NCBI GenBank assembly: GCA_025934735.1 | Contig: JAICWP010000001.1 | Coordinates: forward strand, 186,001-250,000 | Length of the DNA stretch: 64,000 nucleotides | DNA from: Terriglobales bacterium | Lineage (GTDB): Bacteria; Acidobacteriota; Terriglobia; Terriglobales; Acidobacteriaceae | Direction of reading: 5' to 3' | Shown here: positions 1-7,645 of the stretch, piece after piece | Layout of the letters: each line of letters opens with the position of its first letter | How positions within the stretch are numbered: the stretch's first letter is position 1 | Notes under the pieces: generated by a model | Databases searched by the model: none | Seen by the model: only the letters and a program-made list of their open reading frames with translations | Told to the model about the DNA's origin: nothing | Program-made: the position numbers and the translations under genes

Positions 1-2
1 CT

Positions 3-1145
3 GCGCACGTGCGGCGAATTGCCGTCACTTCTGATCTCGGCGTAACCGTCGAGCTAACCAGCAAGCTTAATCTCAGCGACAATTTCCGTTACGACAACTG
101 GCATATGCCGGGCACCTGGGATTCGCTGGCCACAGCGACGGTCGGGCTTGGCACACGCGTGACCCTGCTCAGTCCGCTTGGTCCCACAGAAACGACTACC
201 GCTTTTGTCGCCAATTTCCTCGGCCAAAAGTCGTTCCTCAACCTGATACAAGCGGAATACCTGGCCTCAAAGCACTTCGGCGTGCACGTCGGTTTCCGCT
301 TCCGGCATCGCCACGTGTTCAAGGCAGAGCCAGAGACCTTTACCGATCCAGAGGCGGGCTTGGCGGAATTTGAAGGCGATAGCATAGACGTGAACGAGTA
401 CACGCCGGTAGTTGGCGTGTGGTTCCGGCCGACATCGGCGTTGCGCATCAACCTGGAAGCCGAAGCGACCTCGGCGGATAATTTCATTACCCGCATCAGC
501 CCACGGCAACGGCAGAACTATCGCGCGCGGGCAAGTTACCGGCCGGTTCGGTGGGCCAACCTCGCGGGAAGCCTGAACATCTGGGAAAGCCGCAATGGTG
601 AGCCAGACACGCAGTTCAAGCAGCATTATCGCAACGTGGGTTTTGTGGCCTCTCTGCTTCCCAAGGAACGCGTCGGATTCGATGTGAGCTACAACTACAC
701 CAACGCCCTGCAGCAGGCGCTGATCTGCTTCAACTTCAGCGATACCGTTATCCCTGCGGGCACGGTGGTGAACGGATGTCCAACCTTTGATCCGGCGGAG
801 AATAACAATCCGAATCAAGTTCTTTCCACCTATGTGAACCACACGCATTATTTTGCAGCTAACCTGATGGTCAAGCCGGTGAAGCAGGTCACGGCCAAGG
901 TGGGCTACGGCCTTACCAGCGTGAACGGTACCACGACCTTGCTTAACCCGCTGCAGCCACTCGGACCGCTGGATTTCACCTACCACCAACCCCTGGCGGA
1001 ACTCAGCTACGAGCTTGCCAAGTACTGGAGTGTTAACGCCTGCTGGAACTACGACCAGTACAATGAAGGTTCATTCATCGGCCCGACCAGTCCTCGTTAC
1101 TTCCATGACAATCGGACTACGCTGTCGCTGAAGTATGCGTTCTAG
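3..1145 (+). CDS. Outer-membrane beta-barrel protein, C-terminal part (5' end outside the window)
   Basis: The reading frame is open to the left edge, so only about 380 C-terminal residues are seen. They show the alternating polar/hydrophobic strands with many aromatic residues typical of a large outer-membrane barrel, and the chain ends in TLSLKYAF, a terminal Phe like the BAM recognition signature. There is no plug or enzymatic motif. It lies directly upstream of a seven-haem inner-membrane cytochrome, and barrels of the MtrB/PioB type pair with multihaem cytochromes in extracellular electron transfer; assignment to that class is inference, because the diagnostic N-terminus is missing. A diverged remnant of a second copy of its C-terminus follows it. 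An unrelated porin remains possible. Confidence 0.7.
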   Translation, partial: AHVRRIAVTSDLGVTVELTSKLNLSDNFRYDNWHMPGTWDSLATATVGLGTRVTLLSPLGPTETTTAFVANFLGQKSFLNLIQAEYLASKHFGVHVGFRFRHRHVFKAEPETFTDPEAGLAEFEGDSIDVNEYTPVVGVWFRPTSALRINLEAEATSADNFITRISPRQRQNYRARASYRPVRWANLAGSLNIWESRNGEPDTQFKQHYRNVGFVASLLPKERVGFDVSYNYTNALQQALICFNFSDTVIPAGTVVNGCPTFDPAENNNPNQVLSTYVNHTHYFAANLMVKPVKQVTAKVGYGLTSVNGTTTLLNPLQPLGPLDFTYHQPLAELSYELAKYWSVNACWNYDQYNEGSFIGPTSPRYFHDNRTTLSLKYAF

Positions 1146-1170
1146 AGTGAGTCAGGGGGCCGCGGTTTCT

Positions 1171-1365
1171 ACCGTGAAGGCTTCGTTGAAAAGCGACTTT
1201 CACCGCCCGCTGGCCGAGCTGCAGTATGATCTCTCCCACGGTTGGGCGGCAAAAGCGGCTACGGTTATGGAGGAAAGGAAGGTCTGGGTCCCACTCTGCC
1301 CCGGAACTTCCACGCCAACTCCGTATCCTTAGTCTCACCATCTACGCCTTTTGACTCCGGTAACA
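1171..1365 (+). pseudogene. Frameshifted remnant of a second beta-barrel C-terminus
   Basis: Two reading frames together reproduce the end of the preceding barrel. Around 1195-1257 one frame reads HRPLAELQYDLSHGW, matching HQPLAELSYELAKYW of the intact gene. From about 1257 another frame reads GPTLPRNFHANSVSL, matching GPTSPRYFHDNRTTLSL. The join needs a frameshift near 1257 and neither frame has an upstream gene body. This looks like the 3' remnant of a tandem paralogue, or of a recombination between two barrel genes. The DNA of the two copies has diverged considerably, so the event is not recent. Confidence 0.6.
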
Positions 1366-1375
1366 TAAAAGGAGC

Positions 1376-2902
1376 ATGAGCACGGAAGAGAACGAAACTG
1401 CATCTGCGGACAACAGGGCGCCGGGCCTGACGCGGAATCTGTTCAGCATCATCGGCCTGGCGATGGCGGTCGTCGCCGGCGCCAACATTGCCTTCCTGGT
1501 ACTGCTGGAGGCGCTGCGCCCCAACCCCTACATCGGTATTTTTGCTTACATGATCCTGCCCGGCATCATGGTGCTGGGCCTGATCCTGATTCCGATTGGC
1601 ATGGCGCTGGAGCGCCGCCGCCGCCGCAAAATGGCCCCGGGCGAGGTCCCACGCTTCCCCCGCCTGGACTTAAATGTTCCTTCGCAGCGCAGCGCCGTGG
1701 CGTTTTTCTTCAGCTTCACCGCGGTATTCGTCAGCCTCAGTGCGGTGGGCAGCTATCGGGCGTATGAATTCACTGATTCGGTGCAGTTCTGCGGCCAGCT
1801 CTGCCACACCATCATGAACCCGGAGTTCACTACCTATTTGAAGTCTCCGCATGCACGGGTGGCCTGTGTGGATTGCCACGTTGGGCCGGGGGCGGGCTGG
1901 TACGTGCGCTCCAAGCTTTCCGGCGCCTACCAGGTGTATGCCGCCTTCGCCAAGGTGTATCCGCGTCCCATTCCTACTCCGGTGGCCAACCTGCGCCCGG
2001 CGCAGCAGACGTGCGAGCAGTGCCACTGGCCGCGCATGTTCTATGGTGCCCAACTGAAGGTGTTCACGCATTTTGCTTCTGATGAGAAGAACACCCCGAG
2101 GCAGATCCGCATGCTGCTCGATATTGGCGGCGCCGAGCCCAGCGCCGGCATTCCTTCCGGCATTCACTGGCACATGAATATCTCCAACCAGATCTCGTAC
2201 ATTTCCACCGACAGCCAGCGCCAGGTGATCCCCTGGGTTCAACAGAAAGACCAATTCGGTCACGTCACCGTATATGAATCGAAGGCGGCCAAGCTGACAG
2301 CGCAGCAGCTGGCCTCCGCTTCCAAGCGCATCATGGATTGCGTGGACTGCCACGACCGGCCCAGCCACATCTTCCTGCCGCCGGATGAGGCCGTGGACAA
2401 CGCGCTCTTTACCAAGCACATGGATGCCTCGCTGCCCTACATTAAGCAGCAGGCGGTCGAAGTTCTAACCAAGACCTACGCCACCAAACCGGAAGCGTTG
2501 AAGAGCATAGCCTCCAGCCTGCGCGGCTTCTACTCCAGCAAGTATCCGCAGGTATACAACACGCAGCACACAGCCGTGGAAGCGGCGGTGGTGGAAGTGC
2601 AGAACATTTATTCCGCTAATTTCTTTCCGTACATGAAGGTGGACTGGCGCACCCATCCCAACAATATTGGGCACCTGTATTTCCCTGGATGTTTTCGCTG
2701 CCATGACGGGCAGCACGTGAGCGCCCAAGGCAAGGTCATCCCCAACACCTGCAACACTTGCCACACCGTGCTGCAGCAGGCCGAGAGTGGCGTGCCGGTG
2801 ATGGGCAATACCGCGGGGGTGCAATTCCAACATCCCGTTGACGTTGGCGACCTGACCCAGGTGACCTGCAGCGACTGCCACACTGGCGGCACCGGACCGT
2901 AA
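1376..2902 (+). CDS. Seven-haem NapC/NirT-family inner-membrane cytochrome c, ImcH-like
   Basis: Probable quinol-oxidising membrane cytochrome passing electrons to periplasmic carriers. Hydrophobic helices lie near residues 22-47, 53-78 and 105-127. The periplasmic part has six CxxCH motifs, starting at residues 164, 213, 322, 439, 459 and 498. A CGQLCH motif at 139-144 has three residues between the cysteines, giving seven likely c-type haems. Three N-terminal helices, a haptohaem domain and about 500 residues recall Geobacter ImcH rather than four-haem NapC/NrfH. A purine-rich AAAAGGAG sits only one base before the ATG, which is unusually close, but no better in-frame start exists nearby. 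It follows an outer-membrane barrel gene, suggesting an electron-transfer locus extending left of the window. Confidence 0.85.
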   Translation: MSTEENETASADNRAPGLTRNLFSIIGLAMAVVAGANIAFLVLLEALRPNPYIGIFAYMILPGIMVLGLILIPIGMALERRRRRKMAPGEVPRFPRLDLNVPSQRSAVAFFFSFTAVFVSLSAVGSYRAYEFTDSVQFCGQLCHTIMNPEFTTYLKSPHARVACVDCHVGPGAGWYVRSKLSGAYQVYAAFAKVYPRPIPTPVANLRPAQQTCEQCHWPRMFYGAQLKVFTHFASDEKNTPRQIRMLLDIGGAEPSAGIPSGIHWHMNISNQISYISTDSQRQVIPWVQQKDQFGHVTVYESKAAKLTAQQLASASKRIMDCVDCHDRPSHIFLPPDEAVDNALFTKHMDASLPYIKQQAVEVLTKTYATKPEALKSIASSLRGFYSSKYPQVYNTQHTAVEAAVVEVQNIYSANFFPYMKVDWRTHPNNIGHLYFPGCFRCHDGQHVSAQGKVIPNTCNTCHTVLQQAESGVPVMGNTAGVQFQHPVDVGDLTQVTCSDCHTGGTGP

Positions 2903-2992
2903 ACATCGCCGGCATAAAGCGGCCGGACAATTACTTGCGTAATCTCGTGCGTTCTGCTCGCTCAGCTTAATCTATCTTTGCGATTCAGGAAC

Positions 2993-3325
2993 ATGCCGCG
3001 AAACGCTGCCATCACCCTTTTTACCGCCCTTCTGGCGTTGCTGGCCTTGGCGCCGACGGCAACCCGCGCCGCCGATCTGCAATACAACGGCCGGAAACTT
3101 CGCCGCCACGTGCAGCCCGTGCTACCCGAAATTGCCCGCACCATGCACCTGGCGGGCACTGTCCGGTTGGAGATCGTGGTTTCAGCCGCCGGCAAGGTGA
3201 CCTCGGTCAAAGCGCTGGGCGGACCTCCTATCCTGATCACCGCCGCCGATAATGCGGTCAAAGAATGGCTTTTCGAGCCCGACCCGCACAGCACCACCGT
3301 GATGGTTTCCTTCACATTTAAGTAG
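2993..3325 (+). CDS. Secreted TonB C-terminal-like domain protein
   Basis: A 110-residue protein with a signal peptide (about 1-26, ending ATRA/AD), followed by one domain with the TonB C-terminal pattern: PEIARTMHLAGTVRLEIVVSAAGKV, then AADNAVKEWLFEP. In the family this fold contacts TonB-box receptors, but here there is no N-terminal TonB membrane anchor or proline-rich spacer, so it is a free periplasmic domain. The ATG at 2993 was preferred over an upstream TTG (2978) because AGGA lies four bases before it and the signal peptide begins there. It follows the cytochrome gene by 90 bp and may be independently transcribed. The domain call is fairly secure; the role is unknown. Confidence 0.7.
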   Translation: MPRNAAITLFTALLALLALAPTATRAADLQYNGRKLRRHVQPVLPEIARTMHLAGTVRLEIVVSAAGKVTSVKALGGPPILITAADNAVKEWLFEPDPHSTTVMVSFTFK

Positions 3326-3604
3326 TCCGGCGCCAGTTCGTCCTGTGTGGCCGGGAAAACTTGTCTCCGACCCCGCAACAATTAGTGCACATCAGGGTTT
3401 GTAATGTGTTTTCTCATAGACAAGAAAATGTCGGCGGGGCAGCAGGTATTGTTCAGACCGAGCGCCAAGTCATTGTGTCCCATGTACTTGGAAACATTTC
3501 ATGCATCTCACAAAGGATGACCGGCATCTACTGTGACCGATGCCGCGCCGCCTTGCTGGCGGGATTCGCGAGGGGAATAACTAGAATTTCTGCGGAGGGT
3601 TGAT

Positions 3605-4201
3605 TTGAGAAAGCTGAGCGCAGTTGCAGTGTTGTGCGGCCTATTGTTGCTGGTGGGGTCTGCCTACGGGCAGCAGTTCGATGTGGCGTTCGGGCTGGGA
3701 GGCCTGTCCGCGCCCTCCACCACCAGCACCACTCCTAACGGCGTATCCGTCTCCGAGGGAGGCGGGGTTTACCCGAGCTTCAGCGGCGATTTTCTGTTCA
3801 AGAAAAATTTTGGCCTGGGTGCCGAGATTTCCTGGCGCGCCACCCAGGCGAACTATGCGGGCATCGCTCCCTACCGGCCAGTGTTTTACGACGTGGGTGT
3901 CGTGTACGCCCCGAAGTTCAGCAGGGTTACGCCCGAGTTGTCCGCTGGCATCGGGGCGGAAAGCCTGCGTTTCTATCAGCCGTATTTTGTCTGCGGTTTT
4001 ACCGGCTGTACCAATTACACCAGCAGCAATCATCTGATGGGCGAGTTGGGTGGCGGCCTGCGCCTTTACGTTTGGGGACACATGTTTGTGCGGCCAGAGG
4101 TCCGGGCTTACCTGATCCGCAATAACATTGAATTCAACAGCAACCACGTGATTCGCTACGGCGCGTCCATCGGCTACACCTTCGGCAGCTTCAATCCGTA
4201 G
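3605..4201 (+). CDS. Small outer-membrane beta-barrel protein
   Basis: A 198-residue protein starting at TTG, supported by a strong GGAGGG about six bases upstream and an N-terminal signal peptide (1-22, ending SAYG-QQ). The mature chain consists of alternating strands rich in Gly, Tyr and Phe (FLFKKNFGLGAEISWRA, VYAPKF, GGGLRLYVW, YGASIGYTF), typical of an eight-stranded OmpA/OmpW-like barrel. Two cysteines near residues 125-130 could form a loop disulfide. No peptidoglycan-binding domain is present. Similar single-barrel proteins of unknown ligand are frequent in Acidobacteriota. It stands alone, with 279 bp upstream. Confidence 0.65.
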   Translation: MRKLSAVAVLCGLLLLVGSAYGQQFDVAFGLGGLSAPSTTSTTPNGVSVSEGGGVYPSFSGDFLFKKNFGLGAEISWRATQANYAGIAPYRPVFYDVGVVYAPKFSRVTPELSAGIGAESLRFYQPYFVCGFTGCTNYTSSNHLMGELGGGLRLYVWGHMFVRPEVRAYLIRNNIEFNSNHVIRYGASIGYTFGSFNP

Positions 4202-4305
4202 ACTCGCCTTCCGGTATGTGTTCTGGGGCCGGACATCGTTCGGCCCCTTCCCAGGCCTTTCATGGGCAACGCGAGCTCATTTGCGCTATGCTTGCGGACG
4301 GAGCC

Positions 4306-4623
4306 ATGAAGCCGAAAATTCTCTTAACTTGTGCGCTGCTCGCCTTCTTCCTGGGCCTTGGCCTGCTCATTGCCTCCTGGAACGGAAACTCGTCCGTGAC
4401 CGCGGCCTGGCCGATCCGTTCCAGTGAAGTGAAGCTAACCGGAAGCGCCAATGGCTGGCGAGCCATGGCTGGAATAGCGAGTCTGCTGCTTTCCCCCATC
4501 CTGCTGCTGTGGGGCCTGATCAGCGTCGCCACGGGCGGTCTGCGGCGGCCGCGCAGAGAAGAACTGCCCGAGCCGGTGCCACAATCTGGATCAGAGGTAA
4601 AGCGGGAAAGCACCCCTCTCTAA
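4306..4623 (+). CDS. Small two-helix membrane protein of unknown function
   Basis: A 105-residue protein with hydrophobic helices at about residues 5-25 and 50-75, a polar loop between them and a charged Pro/Glu-rich tail (RRPRREELPEP). I recognise no family. The start at 4306 gives the cleanest membrane segment; an upstream in-frame ATG at 4288 is possible and neither has a convincing ribosome-binding site. It converges on the S9 peptidase gene with only 14 bp between the stops. Confidence 0.4.
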   Translation: MKPKILLTCALLAFFLGLGLLIASWNGNSSVTAAWPIRSSEVKLTGSANGWRAMAGIASLLLSPILLLWGLISVATGGLRRPRREELPEPVPQSGSEVKRESTPL

Positions 4624-4637
4624 CTTGATATGCTGAG

Positions 4638-6770
4638 TCACTTCTCCGATGGTGAACCTTTAGCTTCAGCATTCGGTGCTTCCCCAAGCGCTTTTGCCAG
4701 GAACTGAACCAACCGCTGGCGGGCATCGAAGCCGTGCCACGGCTCCATACTTGGCCGGCCTAAGAGCCCGATGGCCAGCGGCCCGTGATTGTCGCGCGGG
4801 TACTGCACCATCTCCACCGGCACGCCCATCTGGCGGAGCGCCCGGTACATTTCCTGCGACTGCCCCAGCGGATCGGTGGTGTCACCTTCGCCCTGCAGCA
4901 GCAGGAAGGGTGTGCGGGCATGGGCGGCGCCAGAAAGCGGGCTCTGCCGCCAGGCATCGGACATGTGCTCCCAAGGCTTCCCGAAATACCAGCGGTCGTA
5001 CCAGGAATCACCTTCGGTGCCGTATTCGCTGAACTGATCAATCACCGGCGCGCCGCTCACGATAGCTTTAAAGCGGTTGGTCTTGCCTTCGACAAAGCCG
5101 GCCATCTCCCCGCCATAGCTGTAGCCGATGAGCGCCAGGCGCTCGGGATCAACGGGGAAATGCTTGAGCACGGTGTCCACGCCGGCCATGATGTCGCGGT
5201 AATCGCCGCCGCCCAGATCATTCTTGTTGGCGGCTGCAAAAGCCGCGCCGCGCCCCGAACTGCCCCGCGGATTCACCCGCAGCACCGCCCAACCCTGTCC
5301 GACCAGGAAGTTGGTGAACTGGTTATAGCCGTCGAGCCACGCCCCGAGCGGCCCACCATGCACATCCACGATGAGCGGCACGCGGCCCTGCGCCGCCTGC
5401 GGAGGCAGGGAGAGCAGCCCGTCAATGGTTCGACCGTCTACGTTCCAATGCACCACCTGGGTGGCAACCGCGCGCATTGCAGGTGGCGTGAGCGACGGTG
5501 TCGCCAAGGCCCGGCCGCCCGTGCCCAGCTTGTCCTTGTAGTAAAGCGTGTCGGGTTGGGTGCTGCTGCTGGCCAGGTAAACCCAGCCTGTGCGGCGCGC
5601 ATTGGTATTCAGCCCGCTCACTTCCGCTAAATCAAAATGCAAGATCTCCGGCGATTTTCCGGCTACAAACCGCCCCACAGTAGCCTGCACGTGCGTCTGT
5701 ATGGAAACCAGAACCGAGCCGTCTGCTGCTGCCAGCGGATCTTCGTATCCCATGCTGCCGGAAAATCCATTGCTGAGGTTGTTCACAGCGCCGGTTCCCA
5801 AATTGACCTGATATAGGTCCTCGTAACCTGGGGGCGCGTCCTGCTGTGCCTGTGCCAGAAAGTAGACGTTCCCGCCGTCCGGCGACCAAGCGACTCCGCG
5901 CGCTGTGGGGGGAACAACGCTGAGCTTACTTGGATGTTGCGCGTCCTTGAGCGCCACCAGCCATGTGCTGCGCGCCGGCCCCAGGTCGCTGGCCCCGTTG
6001 GGCGCCTCGGTTTCCGCAACCAACCGGTCCGACTGCTCGCTCCAATCCACCCGTTCCACATTGTCCGGCACGGGTACCGTGGTCAGCTTGGAGGTTGCCG
6101 GATCGAGAAGGTAAAGCCGGGTCAAATGCAGGTCGTGGTTGACCCAAACGGCATCGGCTTTGTCATCGTGCTGCTTCTTCTCCCCTGGACTTTCCGGGTC
6201 CTTGGCCCAGACGGCTACCGTCTTGCCATCCGGCGCGATCTGAAACCCCGACAAATCAAGGGCCAAAGGCTGGGCCGGTTGGGTTGCCGCCGGTTTGCTC
6301 TTCTCGGTTCCTGGGGGCGGCACGGCATCCGGCGCTTTCGATGTATCTACCGGGGGCATGATTTTCAAGTCAAACGGGGTCGCTTCGCCGCCCTGCATCG
6401 GCAGGCGGAACAGCTGAGTGTTTTCGCCGCGATGCGCCAGAAAAAGGATGTCGCCATTGGGCATCCAGCGGCCCGAAGTTTCACCGCGGTCCTTCTCGTC
6501 TTTTTTGCCGGCCGGCGAAAAGGTGAGCTGGCGGCTGGAATTGCCGTCCAGGTCCACCACCCAAAGGTGGTGCCGGCCGCCATCGGCGGTACTATCGGCG
6601 ATTTCCACTAGCACACGCCGCCCGTCGGGCGAGAGTTGCGGCGCGCTCATGGCGCGGAAGTGCCGCATGTCTTCATTGTTAGGAAACCGGCTCTGGTCGG
6701 CGGCGGCGCCACGCAGAGCACACGCCGCAACCAGCACGGCCAGGCTGAGCAGAAGTCCAAGTTTGCGCAT
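4638..6770 (-). CDS. Secreted S9-family prolyl oligopeptidase / acylaminoacyl peptidase
   Basis: Serine peptidase for short peptides, probably periplasmic. The N-terminus from the chosen ATG is a signal peptide (MRKLGLLLSLAVLVAACA). Residues about 25-440 are beta-propeller-like repeats (SPDGRRVLVEI, APDGKTVAVWA, SPDGGNVYFL). The alpha/beta-hydrolase domain has the nucleophile in GYSYGGEM near residue 550, an acidic residue in GEGDTTDP and the histidine in DNHGP near residue 660. A longer TTG start at 6818 was rejected because the added residues precede the signal peptide. About 710 residues is normal for DPP4/AAP-type members. It is monocistronic and convergent with the gene at 4306. Confidence 0.88.
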   Translation of the reverse strand: MRKLGLLLSLAVLVAACALRGAAADQSRFPNNEDMRHFRAMSAPQLSPDGRRVLVEIADSTADGGRHHLWVVDLDGNSSRQLTFSPAGKKDEKDRGETSGRWMPNGDILFLAHRGENTQLFRLPMQGGEATPFDLKIMPPVDTSKAPDAVPPPGTEKSKPAATQPAQPLALDLSGFQIAPDGKTVAVWAKDPESPGEKKQHDDKADAVWVNHDLHLTRLYLLDPATSKLTTVPVPDNVERVDWSEQSDRLVAETEAPNGASDLGPARSTWLVALKDAQHPSKLSVVPPTARGVAWSPDGGNVYFLAQAQQDAPPGYEDLYQVNLGTGAVNNLSNGFSGSMGYEDPLAAADGSVLVSIQTHVQATVGRFVAGKSPEILHFDLAEVSGLNTNARRTGWVYLASSSTQPDTLYYKDKLGTGGRALATPSLTPPAMRAVATQVVHWNVDGRTIDGLLSLPPQAAQGRVPLIVDVHGGPLGAWLDGYNQFTNFLVGQGWAVLRVNPRGSSGRGAAFAAANKNDLGGGDYRDIMAGVDTVLKHFPVDPERLALIGYSYGGEMAGFVEGKTNRFKAIVSGAPVIDQFSEYGTEGDSWYDRWYFGKPWEHMSDAWRQSPLSGAAHARTPFLLLQGEGDTTDPLGQSQEMYRALRQMGVPVEMVQYPRDNHGPLAIGLLGRPSMEPWHGFDARQRLVQFLAKALGEAPNAEAKGSPSEK

Positions 6771-6859
6771 GGTGAGTAAGAGCAGGAAAGTGTGGTGCCC
6801 GGCGGCTGTGACTGTCAAGTCCGACGGCCCGAAAACGGCGGGTATTGGGGGAAGCTGGG

Positions 6860-7372
6860 CTAGGCGCGGCGACGCATGCCGCGGCGGGCGAGCGCAGTCC
6901 GGGGCTCTCTTCCTGCGCTGCGGTCGCTGGGCACCTTGCCCGCTGCTTTCTTAGTTACGTCATTGCCGTTGCCGGGAAGCAGGTCGCGCAAGGTCTGCAG
7001 CAACTTTTCGGCTGGGTCTCCCTTCACCACCAAAGCGTCCACCGACTGACGAACTTCCTCGGAAACATCGGCAGGGTAGCCGGTAAACATCAGGATGGGC
7101 AATTCCGGCCAGTCGCTCTTGATCCGGAGAGCTAATTCCGCCCCGTCCATTTTGGGCATCTCGTAGTCCAGAATGACCGCATCCACCGGGTTGCGGTGCA
7201 GCAGCTGCAACCCGCGTGCGCCGCTGGGCGCTGTCAGTACGGAATAGCCAAACACGCTCAAAAACTCGCCCATAATGGAGAGCACTTCCGGGTGATCGTC
7301 AACACACAGCAGGCACTTCGCAGGCTCAGAGCGTTCAACGGGAATCGGTGATTGCGGGGAACGGGAGTCCAC
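6860..7372 (-). CDS. Single-domain response regulator (CheY-like receiver)
   Basis: A 170-residue protein with one receiver domain: acidic pair in CVDDH, phospho-acceptor Asp in VILDYEMPKMDG, Thr in MFTGYP and Lys in VVKGD. There is no DNA-binding or enzymatic output domain, only a basic C-terminal tail (GREPRTALARRGMRRRA). The GTG at 7372 was chosen because GGCGGAG precedes it by about eight bases; the frame stays open upstream to 7540 without a conserved sequence. No histidine kinase is adjacent, so the partner is unknown. It is transcribed divergently from the M13 peptidase. Confidence 0.8.
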   Translation of the reverse strand: MDSRSPQSPIPVERSEPAKCLLCVDDHPEVLSIMGEFLSVFGYSVLTAPSGARGLQLLHRNPVDAVILDYEMPKMDGAELALRIKSDWPELPILMFTGYPADVSEEVRQSVDALVVKGDPAEKLLQTLRDLLPGNGNDVTKKAAGKVPSDRSAGREPRTALARRGMRRRA

Positions 7373-7645
7373 AGTTGTTTCTCCGCCTAATGAGAGGCAA
7401 GGAGCAGGCGCTTGGGTTGCTAATCGGCGCCCAAGCAGAGTAGCTGCCCTCGGACTTCTGCCGGGCAGCCTTCGGCCTCCCTGCTGAAACCACGCCGCGA
7501 TCAAGCCTGCCCTGCCGACATTACGGCGCATTCTGGCCATTCTCTACAGAGGCGAGCGATATGTTATGTGTAGCCGGCCCCCGCTTAGGTTCCAGCAGGC
7601 TGTTAAACTTGAAGGTTCGTTCACACCGCAGTGAGCTGGAGTTTC

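Noticed and set aside
3361-3603. An 80-codon frame upstream of the small barrel gene
   Set aside because: No ribosome-binding site and no recognisable pattern; it runs into the barrel gene's leader.
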